Origin: Candidatus Accumulibacter propinquus
Lineage (GTDB): Bacteria; Pseudomonadota; Gammaproteobacteria; Burkholderiales; Rhodocyclaceae
Reading direction: 5' to 3'
Length of the DNA stretch: 37,979 bases
NCBI GenBank assembly: GCA_016714935.1
Contig: JADKBU010000040.1
Coordinates: forward strand, 1 to 37,979
The stretch's first letter is position 1; every line of letters begins with the position of its first letter. The translations under genes were made by a program, and so were the position numbers. The notes below the pieces were generated by a model, which was given only the letters and a program-made list of their open reading frames with translations, had not been told where the DNA came from and ran no database searches. Shown here in pieces: positions 1-7,818 of the stretch.

Positions 1-277
1 TTACACCGGTAATCCCGCCGATGTCGACACCGTTGATAAACAGATCGCCGGCGACAGTGTTTGAATTGGTCGTGGCTGTCGCAGCGGTGATTGTTGAACC
101 GCCCGCGGCAACCGCAGGGTCGATGTCGACATTGGCCGCCGCAGCACTGGAAGAGGTGAAACTCACGGAACTGGACACACCATCGGTGACCGATGGCCCG
201 ACACCGTAACCATTGACCGTGATGCCGCCGGTCGAGATGGCGCCGTTGGTGACCGTTGCCGATTCACTCGTGGTCAT
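1..277 (-). pseudogene. flagellin, continuation after a +1 frameshift (middle part, cut by window edge)
   Basis: Reading the minus strand from 277 down to the window edge gives 92 open codons beginning MTTSESATVTNGAIS and ending near LFINGVDIGGITGV. The Ser/Thr/Ala-rich, beta-prone composition and the FINGVDIG stretch match the variable D2/D3 part of flagellins, where Flagellin_IN-type repeats carry this kind of motif. It overlaps the end of the upstream flagellin segment by 14 bases in the next frame. Dropping one base near 278 would give a continuous product through STMTTSES. The conserved C-terminal D1/D0 helices must lie outside the window. I infer one gene split by an indel, not two genes: no ribosome binding site precedes the internal ATG. 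Confidence 0.6.
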
Positions 278-809
278 AGGTCGAAGTCGTGCCGACGCCC
301 AGCGCATCGGCCTTGGCGCTGGCGATCGAATTGATGGTGATCGATTCGCCGGTGTTTGCACCCACCTGGAAGGACTGCGAGTTGAACGTACCGTCGAGCA
401 GCTTCACGCCGTTGAAAGCGGTCTGGCCGGCAACGGTATTGATCTGCTGCACCAGGGTGTCGACTTCCTGCTGCAATGCCGCGCGGTCGGTGGCGGTGTT
501 GGTCGCGTTCGAGGCCTGCACCGAAAGTTCGCGCATCCGTTGCAGCGATTCGGTGATGCTCTGCAGGCCACCTTCAGCGGTCTGCGCCAGGGAGATGCCG
601 TCGTTGGCGTTGCGTGAGGCCTGGTTGAGACCGTTGATTTGCGAGGTCATTCGGGCGGAGATGGCCAATCCGGCGGCGTCGTCTTTGGCGCTGTTGATGC
701 GCAGGCCGGAGGACAGGCGCTGCAGGGATGTCGTCAGCGAAGCTTGCGACGTGTTGAGACTACGTTGCGAGTTGAGCGACGATACGTTGGTGTTGATAAC
801 TTGGGGCAT
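264..809 (-). CDS. fliC: flagellin, N-terminal part (frame broken at about 278)
   Basis: Encodes the first 181 residues of flagellin, the exported subunit that polymerises into the flagellar filament. The N-terminus MPQVINTNVSSLNSQRSLN and the following LQRLSSGLRINSAKDDAAG, ARMTSQINGLNQASRNAND and AEGGLQSITESLQRMREL blocks are the canonical D0/D1 coiled-coil helices (Flagellin_N) and appear complete. The ATG at 809 has a strong ribosome binding site (AGGAGAAGG) and a sigma-28 promoter about 105 bases further up. The frame meets TGA at 264-266, just after STYDHE, far short of a normal flagellin; the sense continues one frame over. Either the gene is inactivated or the sequence carries a one-base insertion. 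Family assignment is certain; intactness is not. Confidence 0.9.
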   Translation of the reverse strand: MPQVINTNVSSLNSQRSLNTSQASLTTSLQRLSSGLRINSAKDDAAGLAISARMTSQINGLNQASRNANDGISLAQTAEGGLQSITESLQRMRELSVQASNATNTATDRAALQQEVDTLVQQINTVAGQTAFNGVKLLDGTFNSQSFQVGANTGESITINSIASAKADALGVGTTSTYDHE

Positions 810-915
810 TTTCCTTCTCCTATCACTGTCGAATTGACTATTGGTTGCCGGGGTTCTGCCTTGCGAGGCGTTTCCTGGACCATCCTGTGTGGCGATCGTT
901 TCGCTTACATCTTTT

Positions 916-942
916 CTTACGACCCACCGCCGGAAAACTTTA
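916..942 (-). promoter_or_regulatory. sigma-28 (FliA) promoter of flagellin
   Basis: On the minus strand, TAAAGTTT (942-935) is followed after exactly 11 bases by GTCGTAAG (923-916). The FliA consensus is TAAAGTTT-N11-GCCGATAA, so the -35 element is a perfect match and the -10 element matches at five of eight positions with ideal spacing. It lies about 105 bases ahead of the flagellin start in the correct orientation. Late flagellar expression under FliA is expected for flagellin. Confidence 0.85.
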
Positions 943-1106
943 GTGATTTTCTTCTGGCCTGCCGTATGACTGCTTTATCGGCGGTCCGCCGGCGAAGTTG
1001 AGAGCGGTCTGCAAGGATGCCGCGTGCATCGGTACGGCTGGTGTGGGCAATGCTCATCGTCAGGTCGTCTGTGGTAGCGTGTGACCGCTTCGGCTGCAAG
1101 TCTGTG

Positions 1107-1134
1107 TTCAGTGATCGTCGCAGGCGGTTATAAT
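1107..1134 (+). promoter_or_regulatory. putative sigma-70 promoter for the surE leader or small RNA
   Basis: A perfect -10 hexamer TATAAT lies at 1129-1134. The -35 region is poor: TTCAGT at 1107-1112 with a 16-base spacer is the best fit. Initiation would be near 1141, just ahead of a run of hairpins and a terminator. It may serve a short RNA, the surE operon, or both. Confidence 0.5.
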
Positions 1135-1140
1135 GGTTTC

Positions 1141-1308
1141 CGATTTCGGCAGTAGTGCGGCCTGCGCCCCAGGCCACCTTTCAGTACTCCTGCGCTCTAC
1201 GAGCGCCGCCGGGTGACAACGGTAGAGGATTGCGGCCGACAGGCTGGCGATAGGGTAGGCGGTAGCCTCGCGGTTGGTCAGCAGGCCGGCAGTTCGCCGG
1301 TTTTTTTT
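1141..1308 (+). ncRNA. candidate structured small RNA or attenuator leader upstream of surE
   Basis: About 168 bases from the predicted start after TATAAT to a T8 terminator. Visible structure: a hairpin with arms GGCCT (1159-1163) and AGGCC (1171-1175); a hairpin with arms GCGCT (1192-1196) and AGCGC (1202-1206); and a terminator hairpin at 1286-1300. In addition CGGCCTGC (1158-1165) is exactly complementary to GCAGGCCG (1281-1288), which includes the 5' arm of the terminator. The RNA could thus switch between a closed form that disrupts the terminator and an open form that terminates, or it could be a free small RNA with a long closing stem, as in 6S-like RNAs. I could not match it to a named RNA family. 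Confidence 0.4.
1286..1308 (+). terminator. rho-independent terminator upstream of surE
   Basis: CCGGC (1286-1290), loop AGTTC, GCCGG (1296-1300), then eight T residues (1301-1308). G-U pairs just outside can lengthen the stem. It ends 38 bases before the surE start, so it either ends a separate small RNA or attenuates surE. Confidence 0.75.
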
Positions 1309-1346
1309 GTCCTTTTGCCCGTGTAAGTCGATGTTCGTGGAGTGCT

Positions 1347-2090
1347 ATGCGGATCCTGCTCTGTAACGATGACGGTTATTTCGCACCGGGGATCGAACAT
1401 CTGGCGCGCGCGCTGTCCGATATGGCGGAAATCACGGTGGTAGCTCCCGAGCGCGACCGCAGCGGCGCCAGCAATTCTTTGACGCTCGATCGACCACTGT
1501 CGCTCAAACGTGCTGCCAATGGCTTCTACTATGTCAACGGCACACCCACCGATTGTGTCCACCTGGCCGTCACCGGCATGCTTGAAGGGCTACCGGACAT
1601 GGTGGTGTCGGGGATCAACATCGGCGCCAACATGGGCGACGACACGATTTATTCGGGGACCGTCGCGGCAGCTACCGAAGGCTTCCTGCTCGGTGTGCCG
1701 TCGATGGCGGTTTCCCTGTGCAGCAAGATCGGCGAAAACTTTGCGACCGCGGCGCGGGTTGCTCGCGAACTGGTCGAAGTGTTGCAGAGACAGGGGCTAT
1801 GCGAACCGGTACTGCTCAACGTCAACGTTCCCGACGTGACTTACGCGCAACTGCGTGGCACCGTGGTCACTCGCCTGGGCAAGCGGCACAAGGCTGAACC
1901 GGTGCTGCGTGCGGTCTCGCCGCGCAATGAAACCTTGTTCTGGGTGGGTGCAGCCGGTGCTGCGCAGGATGCCGGTGAGGGCACGGATTTTTACGCCGTG
2001 CACAACCATCAGGTTTCGGTGACTCCACTACAGATCGACCTGACGCACAACGGGCAATTATCGATGGTGCGCGAGTGGCTGGCGCGATGA
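1347..2090 (+). CDS. surE: 5'/3'-nucleotidase SurE
   Basis: SurE is a metal-dependent phosphatase acting on nucleoside 5'- and 3'-monophosphates, linked to stationary-phase survival. The 247 residues are normal family length. Seen: the N-terminal NDDG (7-10) whose aspartates bind the metal, Ser39 in the RSGAS segment, VSGINIGANMGDD with Asn91, and SGTVAAATEG (103-112). The ATG has GGAG about six bases upstream. Its stop overlaps the pcm start (ATGA), so it begins the surE-pcm-nlpD-rpoS cluster known from gamma- and betaproteobacteria. Expression may be influenced by the terminator and leader just upstream. Confidence 0.97.
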   Translation: MRILLCNDDGYFAPGIEHLARALSDMAEITVVAPERDRSGASNSLTLDRPLSLKRAANGFYYVNGTPTDCVHLAVTGMLEGLPDMVVSGINIGANMGDDTIYSGTVAAATEGFLLGVPSMAVSLCSKIGENFATAARVARELVEVLQRQGLCEPVLLNVNVPDVTYAQLRGTVVTRLGKRHKAEPVLRAVSPRNETLFWVGAAGAAQDAGEGTDFYAVHNHQVSVTPLQIDLTHNGQLSMVREWLAR

Positions 2091-2749
2091 TGCCCGGGCG
2101 CCCGCATACCGGTTACGGGATGACCTCGCAACGCACGCGCGCGCGCATGATCGAACGTCTGCGCGAACAGGGGATCGTTGACGAAGAAGTGCTGGCAGCG
2201 ATCGCCGCCGTGCCTCGGCACGTTTTCGTCGAGGAGGCGCTGGCCTCGCGCGCCTACGAGGATACGGCCTTGCCGCTGGGTTTCTCGCAGACCATCTCGC
2301 AGCCCTATGTCGTCGCGCGGATGATCGAAGCGCTGCGTGCCGGGCGTGATCTCGGCAAGACTCTGGAAATCGGGGCCGGTTGCGGTTATCAGGCCGCGGT
2401 GCTCGCGCAACTGACCGACGAGGTCTATGCGGTCGAAAGGATCGCGCCCTTGCTGGCCAAGGCCAAGCTCAACCTGCGCGCGATCAAGCAGCTCAAGGTC
2501 CGCCTGAAGCACGCCGACGGCCAGTTCGGACTGCCGGAAGCGGCGCCGTTTGACACGATCATCGTCGCGGCGGCGGCGGCGCACGTTCCGCGCGCACTCC
2601 TGCAGCAACTCGCACCCAATGGCCGGATGATTCTGCCATTGGGCGCGGCGACACAGCAGCTTGTGCTGATCGAGCGACGCGCCGAGGCTTACGTCGAAAC
2701 CCGCCTGGATGCTGTTCGCTTCGTTCCGTTATTATCGGGAGTCGAATGA
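2087..2749 (+). CDS. pcm: protein-L-isoaspartate O-methyltransferase
   Basis: Uses S-adenosylmethionine to methylate L-isoaspartyl residues in aged proteins so they can revert to aspartate. The product shows the PCMT signature: FVEEALASRAYED and FSQTISQPYVVARM, the SAM-binding motif I LEIGAGCGYQAAVLA (from residue 93), FDTIIVAAAA, and the end VRFVPLLSG, very like E. coli Pcm. Start: ATG at 2087 overlaps the surE stop (ATGA); the ATG at 2120 (MTSQRTR) is a reasonable alternative, as many homologues begin there. The stop overlaps the nlpD ATG. Length 220 residues, normal. Confidence 0.95.
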   Translation: MMPGRPHTGYGMTSQRTRARMIERLREQGIVDEEVLAAIAAVPRHVFVEEALASRAYEDTALPLGFSQTISQPYVVARMIEALRAGRDLGKTLEIGAGCGYQAAVLAQLTDEVYAVERIAPLLAKAKLNLRAIKQLKVRLKHADGQFGLPEAAPFDTIIVAAAAAHVPRALLQQLAPNGRMILPLGAATQQLVLIERRAEAYVETRLDAVRFVPLLSGVE

Positions 2750-3747
2750 AGGATCAAGGTAATCTCTTTCGCTTTGGCTGGGCTCTGGCCTGCACGGCAG
2801 TGCTCGTTCTCGTCGGCTGTGCCAGCAAATCGCCGGCACCTGTCGTCGAACGTGGAGGACAGGGGGGTGCGCAACAAACTCCTGGTGCCGCCCCGCTGGC
2901 CAGCAAGGACGTGTACCTCGTCAAGCGGGGCGATACGCTGTACTCGATCGCGCTCGATCATGGGCTCGACTACAAGGACCTGGTGGCGTGGAACGCCATC
3001 GAGAATCCGAACCGCATCCTGGTCGGGCAGCCGCTGCGGGTACGCGCGCCGGGTGCTGCAGCCGCTGCCGAAGGGACCGTCGTCAAACCGGTTGCCATGA
3101 CCTCGGGGGTCGAGCAGCGCTCCCTCACTGCCGGCGCCGGTGGCGAGGTTCTCAAGCGCGAGCCGAAGGCCGGCAAGGAGCCTTACTCCGAACAGGCCCT
3201 GGCACGTGCACAGGCGCAACCGAAGTTCGTCGAGCCGGTGGCGGTGGCCGTGGTTCCCATGGCAAAGCCCGAGGTTCGCAGCGAGGCAAAGCCCGAACCG
3301 CGTGCCGAGGCAAAGCCCGAAGGCAAGCCGGCGGAGGCTGCGGCTGAAACCAGGGTGGGCGATGCGGCGCTCGGCAGCGAGGAGATTACCTGGACCTGGC
3401 CGGCCAACGGCAAGCTGATCGGCACTTTCAGCGAGGGCGGCAACAAGGGTATCGATATCAACGGCAAGGCGGGCGACGCGGTGCTTGCCGCCAGCGGTGG
3501 CAAGGTCGTGTATAGCGGCACCGGTCTGCGCGGCTACGGCAAGCTGGTGATCGTCAAGCACAACAACACCTTCCTGACGGCCTACGCGCACAATCAGAAC
3601 GTGCTGGTGAAGGAAGGCCAGAGCGTCAGCAAGGGGCAGAAGATCGCCGAAATGGGCAATACCGACGCCGACCAGGTCAAGCTGCATTTCGAGGTCAGGC
3701 GACAGGGCAAGCCGGTCGATCCGCTCAAACACCTGCCGCAACGCTGA
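2746..3747 (+). CDS. nlpD: NlpD-type lipoprotein, LysM and degenerate LytM (M23) domains
   Basis: Envelope lipoprotein of the NlpD family, which in E. coli activates the periplasmic amidase AmiC during cell separation. Seen: a signal sequence ending in lipobox LVGC with Cys25; a LysM peptidoglycan-binding domain at about 57-100; a linker with EAKPE-type repeats; and a C-terminal LytM domain from about 225. The catalytic M23 histidines are missing: the HxxxD site reads NKGID and the HxH site reads KLHFE, just as in E. coli NlpD, so it should be a regulator and not a peptidase. The end PLKHLPQR is typical. It overlaps pcm by four bases and precedes rpoS by two; in E. coli a main rpoS promoter lies inside nlpD. 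Confidence 0.93.
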   Translation: MKDQGNLFRFGWALACTAVLVLVGCASKSPAPVVERGGQGGAQQTPGAAPLASKDVYLVKRGDTLYSIALDHGLDYKDLVAWNAIENPNRILVGQPLRVRAPGAAAAAEGTVVKPVAMTSGVEQRSLTAGAGGEVLKREPKAGKEPYSEQALARAQAQPKFVEPVAVAVVPMAKPEVRSEAKPEPRAEAKPEGKPAEAAAETRVGDAALGSEEITWTWPANGKLIGTFSEGGNKGIDINGKAGDAVLAASGGKVVYSGTGLRGYGKLVIVKHNNTFLTAYAHNQNVLVKEGQSVSKGQKIAEMGNTDADQVKLHFEVRRQGKPVDPLKHLPQR

Positions 3748-3749
3748 GC

Positions 3750-4703
3750 ATGTCGGAACCTTTCGATTCGGATCCTGAGCGGAACCCCTTCGAATACGAT
3801 CTCCTGCAGCCGGAGTATTCCGGCGACGAGGCTGCACCCCCGCCCGATCCGGCGTATTCGCCCGAGGGGGAACTTCTCAATGACGTGACGCAGCACTACC
3901 TGAACGAGATCGGCGCCAAGCCGCTGTTTTCGCCGACCGAGGAGGCTGCCTGGGCACGGCGCGCGCGTGCGGGGGAGTTCGTGGCGCGGCAGAAGATGAT
4001 CGAGCACAATCTGCGGCTGGTGGTCAACATCGCCAAGCACTATCTCAACCGTGGTGTTCCCCTGCTCGACATGATCGAGGAAGGGAACCTCGGTCTGATC
4101 CACGCCATCGAAAAGTTCGATCCCGAGCGTGGATTCCGGTTCTCGACTTACGCGACCTGGTGGATCAGGCAAAGCATCGAGCGCGCAATCATGAACCAGT
4201 CGCGCACGATCCGCCTGCCGGTGCATGTGGTCAAGGAAATCAACCTCGTGCTGCGCGCCATGCGACATCTGGAGTCGGACAACGGGCGGGAGATTCGGAT
4301 CGACCAGATCGCGCATCTGATCGACCGTTCGGTAGAGGATGTTCGGCGCGTGATGACGCTCAACGAGCGTATCGCATCGCTCGACACGCCTCTGCAGGTG
4401 GACCCCAGCCGAACGATGGGCGACGTCATCGCCGACGAAGGCGCGCTTGATGTCGATGAGCTGTTGCAGTCCAACGAAATCGGAGACTTGCTGAAAAAGT
4501 GGGTCGGGCAGCTTGCCGACAAACAGCAGCAGGTTCTGCGACGTCGTTACGGTCTTGCTGACGGCGAGGCCTGCACCCTTGAGGAAATTGCCCTCGACCT
4601 GAATCTCACCCGTGAACGCGTTCGCCAGATCCAGATTGAAGCACTCGACCATCTTCGCCGCATCATCAAGCGCGGCGGCGTGACTCGCGACAATCTGTTC
4701 TAA
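3750..4703 (+). CDS. rpoS: RNA polymerase sigma factor RpoS (sigma-38)
   Basis: General stress and stationary-phase sigma factor, 317 residues, the usual RpoS length. Seen: an acidic N-terminus; region 1.2 (DVTQHYLNEIGAKPLFSPTE) recognising the discriminator; region 2 with LRLVVNIAKHY, LLDMIEEGNLGLIHA and FRFSTYATWWIRQSIERA for core and -10 binding; region 3; and region 4 with the helix-turn-helix TLEEIALDLNLTRERVRQIQ for -35 binding. Lack of a long spacer between regions 1.2 and 2 and its place behind nlpD separate it from RpoD. It begins two bases after the nlpD stop and its last four bases overlap the convergent mltB. Confidence 0.97.
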   Translation: MSEPFDSDPERNPFEYDLLQPEYSGDEAAPPPDPAYSPEGELLNDVTQHYLNEIGAKPLFSPTEEAAWARRARAGEFVARQKMIEHNLRLVVNIAKHYLNRGVPLLDMIEEGNLGLIHAIEKFDPERGFRFSTYATWWIRQSIERAIMNQSRTIRLPVHVVKEINLVLRAMRHLESDNGREIRIDQIAHLIDRSVEDVRRVMTLNERIASLDTPLQVDPSRTMGDVIADEGALDVDELLQSNEIGDLLKKWVGQLADKQQQVLRRRYGLADGEACTLEEIALDLNLTRERVRQIQIEALDHLRRIIKRGGVTRDNLF

Positions 4704-5713
4704 CGACTGGTCGTGATGCGGGCGTGGGCTTCCCTGAGAGATTCTGCGAGCTGGAAGACGGCCATCGCGTAGAAGCTCGAGCGGTTGTAGCGGGTAATCA
4801 CGTAGAAGTTGTCGAATCCGAGCCAGTATTCGGTTGCCACCCCAGGCGTCACCAGGTCGATCAGCGCCGCTGCTCGTTCCGCGTCAGCAACTGCATGGAC
4901 CCCGTAGGCGGCCATTTCCTGGACGCTGAACGCGGGTTTGATGCCAGCGGCGATGAGTGCCGCCGGATCGCCAGTGACCGTGGCCGGGACGGCTATCGGA
5001 GCGCCTTGCTGCCAGCCATGCTGCTGCAGAAAACGGGCGACGCTGCCAATGGCGTCGCTATTGCTGTTGCGCAGGTCGATACGATCGTCGCCATCGAAGT
5101 CGACGGCAAAGCGGCGCTGGCTGCTGGGCATGAATTGCGGGATACCGATGGCGCCGGCATAGGAGCCCTTGATGGACAGTGGGCTGACGCCGTTCTCGCG
5201 TGCCAGGAGTAGAAACTGCTCCAGTTCGCTGCGGAAAAAATCGGCTCGCGGCGGGTACTGGAAGGCCAGCGAAGCGAGGGCTTCGAGAACCCCGAAGCTG
5301 CCCATATTCTGGCCGTACACCGTTTCTACCCCGATGATGGCAACGATGACTTCGGGCGGAACGCCATAGGTCGCTGCGGCGCGCTGCAGATCGACCGCAT
5401 GTCTTTGCCAAAAGGCGCGACCGCCGTCGACGCGTGTACTGGTCAGGAAGCGCTCGCGATAGCGTTGCCATGAGCGCTGTTGTTCGGGCACCGCCGCCGG
5501 CCGGATGGCTCGCAGCACGACCGTGTTTGGTCGGATGGAGGCGAATTGGCGAGTCAGGTGGGCAATGTCGAAGCCGTGCTGTTCGTGCATGTCGACGATG
5601 AAGGCCCTGACCTCCGGGTCCTGGCTGAATGCTGGCCCCTGCTGGCTGTATCCGGGGTGTGGCAGCAGGCCGCCGAGCAGCCCGACCAGCAGGGTGGCAA
5701 ATCTCTTGTTCAA
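4700..5713 (-). CDS. mltB: lytic murein transglycosylase B family protein
   Basis: Cleaves the N-acetylmuramic acid to N-acetylglucosamine bond in peptidoglycan with 1,6-anhydro ring formation. Seen: signal peptide MNKRFATLLVGLLGGLLPHP; the GH103 catalytic motif IVAIIGVETVYGQNMG with Glu at about residue 130; SYAGAIGIPQFMPSS; the FDGDDRIDL metal-binding-like loop; and a C-terminal ITRYNRSSFYAMAV. I chose the TTG at 5713, eight bases after AAAGGAG and starting directly at the signal peptide, over the in-frame TTG at 5737 that lies upstream of that ribosome binding site. No lipobox was seen, so it is likely a soluble periplasmic form. Convergent with rpoS by a four-base overlap. Confidence 0.92.
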   Translation of the reverse strand: MNKRFATLLVGLLGGLLPHPGYSQQGPAFSQDPEVRAFIVDMHEQHGFDIAHLTRQFASIRPNTVVLRAIRPAAVPEQQRSWQRYRERFLTSTRVDGGRAFWQRHAVDLQRAAATYGVPPEVIVAIIGVETVYGQNMGSFGVLEALASLAFQYPPRADFFRSELEQFLLLARENGVSPLSIKGSYAGAIGIPQFMPSSQRRFAVDFDGDDRIDLRNSNSDAIGSVARFLQQHGWQQGAPIAVPATVTGDPAALIAAGIKPAFSVQEMAAYGVHAVADAERAAALIDLVTPGVATEYWLGFDNFYVITRYNRSSFYAMAVFQLAESLREAHARITTSR

Positions 5714-5844
5714 ACGGCTTTTCTCCTTTGGCGTCAAAGTTGCTTGGGTGGCGTCGGTATCGCGCCCGCTGTCGCTGGCGTGGGCTTGCTCGTGGTTGCG
5801 TCAAATCGGCATGCCTGTCCTGCGGGCTGCATGTGTTACGAAAT

Positions 5845-7818
5845 TCACGTGCCTTGCGGAGGCAATCGGTGTATGCATTGTTGCAGTAGACGGAGTTGTT
5901 CGCCGCCGCCTCGGCCATACCGCAACTCGGCGTAGCAGCCGGCGGCTTCGTGGGTGAGTGCGGCAAGATCGGGTCTCGCGTCGGCGACACGTTGAGCGAA
6001 AGCGATGGGTCCTTCCCATTCGGCGCGTCTTACGCCGCGCCGGTCGAGTTGCATGCAGTATGCTTTCCAGGCGCGGAGCACGGGGTCGGCGGGGCGGCGC
6101 TTCGGCAGAGTCCACACCATGACTGCCAGCAGCAGCACACCACAGAGCATGGCCAGCCAGGCGCTCATGCTCCGCCAGTCGGGGTCCGTCAAGCCCAGTC
6201 GTGCCAGCACCTCACGCTGGCGTTGCGGATTGTAACCGAGCACCCACTGGTTCCAGGTGTTGTTTGCCGCTTCCCAGCGATTGCGCAACTGGCGCATCCA
6301 CTGTGCATCGAGTCGAACGAAGGTCGGCAGCGGTTCGCCCGCGGGCAGCGCGGCGACGATCCCTTGTTCGATGCGCGAAGGGGCGACCGCTGCGGTGGGA
6401 TCGACGCGTACCCAGCCTTTCCCGGCAAGCCAGATTTCGGCCCAGGCGTGCGCGTCGGACTGGCGCACGGTGAGATAACCGTCTACCGGATTGACTTCGC
6501 CGCCCTGATAGCCAGCCACCACCCGCGCCGGAACACCCGCTGCGCGCATCAGGAATACGAAGGCTGATGCGTAATGCTCGCAGAAGCCGCGTCGCGCGAC
6601 AAACAGGAACTCGTCCATCGCGTCGGGGCCAAGTAGCGGAGGGCGCAGGGTATAGTGGAACTGCTGATTGCGGAACATCGCCAGGGCCGCTTCGGCGATC
6701 TTTTCCGGAGGGCGCGATTTCCACTCGTCGGCCAGGGCGCGCGTGCGCGGGTTGAGCTTTGGCGGCAGGGTCAGTGCCTGCTGCAGCGCTTCCGACGTTT
6801 CACTGCGGTTGGCTCGGTAATCCAGTGTCGACGTAAACGAAAACCGGGAACGGACGCGCAGCGGTTCACGTGCCAGGACTTCGAGGGTGGGCGCCAGCGA
6901 ACTGTCGGGCGGGAGGCGGGTGGGTACGTCGAGAGCCAACAGCCAGCGCTGGTTGTGCGCTTCGAGGATGCTCGAGTAGGCATGTGACGAGCCGATGGCC
7001 TCGATGACCGGAGCGGGCAGGGGGGCGTTGCGCGGGCGGGCGGTCCAGGTCAGCCCGTCGTAGGCATCGAATACCGGGCCGCGCCAGTAGAGTTCGGATT
7101 TCTCCGGCAACTCGCCGACGAACTGGCTGCGAAAGGCAATCGCGCCCGACTGGATCAGGTTGCTGATCGAGCCGGGTGACATCTGGTTGGACAGGCCGCT
7201 GAGTCCGGCATAGGCATCCTGCGGCAAGCCCCACAGTGGGCCGGCAACGCGCGGAAAAAGCAGATAAAGAATCAACATGAAAGGGAGCGCCTGCAGCAGC
7301 AGCAGACCCGCGTAACGGGCGATGGCGGCGAGCGGCTGGGCTCCCCCGTGGAGCCTGATCAGGGTGGCGGTCAGCAGCGCCATCGCCGTCAGCAGCCACA
7401 ATCCGGTGGGAATGCTCTGCGAGTAGAAGTAATGGGTCAGCAGCAGGAAATAGCCGAGCATGATGATCACCAGCGCGTCGCGCGGGCTGCGCATCTCGAG
7501 TGGTTTGAGGGCCATGAAGACGACCAGCATGGCCACCCCCGCGTCCTTGCCGAGCAAGCTGTGGAATTGCCAGCCGATGCCGGCGACGGCGCCGATCACC
7601 AGCAAGGCCAGCGACCAGCGTGGCGGGAGTTGGCCCCCCTGAAACCACAGCCAGGCTCGCCAGAGCAGGGCGCCGCCGACCAGCAGCGATAGCCACAACG
7701 GCAGGTGCCCGGCGTGCGGCCCGGCGGTCGCCAGTGCGACCGCCAGCAGCCAGGGTACGGCAGCGTGTTCGACTAGTTGTTGCGGCGGCCTAGTGCCCAC
7801 CCGTTGGCCTGCTTTCAC
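5845..7818 (-). CDS. tgpA: TgpA-like membrane transglutaminase (DUF3488 plus transglutaminase core)
   Basis: Inner-membrane protein of 657 residues with several N-terminal membrane segments (about residues 20-60, 68-90, 95-150 and 165-190), a large outside domain, and one more segment near 560-580. The transglutaminase-like core has Cys413 (RRGFCEHYASAF), His457 (QSDAHAWAEIWL) and Asp473 (VRVDPT), so the catalytic triad is intact. TgpA of Pseudomonas aeruginosa, the best-known relative, is essential there and linked to the periplasm. GTG start; it overlaps the DUF58 gene by 29 bases, so the two are probably coupled. The natural substrate is unknown. Confidence 0.9.
   Translation of the reverse strand: MKAGQRVGTRPPQQLVEHAAVPWLLAVALATAGPHAGHLPLWLSLLVGGALLWRAWLWFQGGQLPPRWSLALLVIGAVAGIGWQFHSLLGKDAGVAMLVVFMALKPLEMRSPRDALVIIMLGYFLLLTHYFYSQSIPTGLWLLTAMALLTATLIRLHGGAQPLAAIARYAGLLLLQALPFMLILYLLFPRVAGPLWGLPQDAYAGLSGLSNQMSPGSISNLIQSGAIAFRSQFVGELPEKSELYWRGPVFDAYDGLTWTARPRNAPLPAPVIEAIGSSHAYSSILEAHNQRWLLALDVPTRLPPDSSLAPTLEVLAREPLRVRSRFSFTSTLDYRANRSETSEALQQALTLPPKLNPRTRALADEWKSRPPEKIAEAALAMFRNQQFHYTLRPPLLGPDAMDEFLFVARRGFCEHYASAFVFLMRAAGVPARVVAGYQGGEVNPVDGYLTVRQSDAHAWAEIWLAGKGWVRVDPTAAVAPSRIEQGIVAALPAGEPLPTFVRLDAQWMRQLRNRWEAANNTWNQWVLGYNPQRQREVLARLGLTDPDWRSMSAWLAMLCGVLLLAVMVWTLPKRRPADPVLRAWKAYCMQLDRRGVRRAEWEGPIAFAQRVADARPDLAALTHEAAGCYAELRYGRGGGEQLRLLQQCIHRLPPQGT

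Larger units (their letters stand above)
810..1346. other. 537-base intergenic region between flagellin and surE
   Basis: No convincing protein gene. From left to right it holds the flagellin ribosome binding site and leader, the sigma-28 promoter at 916-942 (minus), about 190 bases with nothing I recognise, then a TATAAT box at 1129-1134 (plus), a foldable transcript at about 1141-1308 and a rho-independent terminator at 1286-1308, and finally a 38-base gap to the surE start. The open frames crossing it have no family likeness and no ribosome binding sites. Confidence 0.6.

Noticed and set aside
917..1177. 86-codon minus frame upstream of flagellin
   Set aside because: It runs into the sigma-28 promoter, has no ribosome binding site and no recognisable protein features.
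1141..1308. Naming the surE leader RNA as 6S RNA
   Set aside because: A long closing stem and a GCGGTTGGT stretch recall 6S, but the position of that stretch and the overall fold do not fit the E. coli layout; left unnamed.
2689..3837. Long minus-strand frame opposite nlpD, and similar ones opposite pcm, rpoS, dapA, bamC and pxpB
   Set aside because: Mirror frames of well-identified genes; low-complexity Arg/Gln-rich products with no motif.
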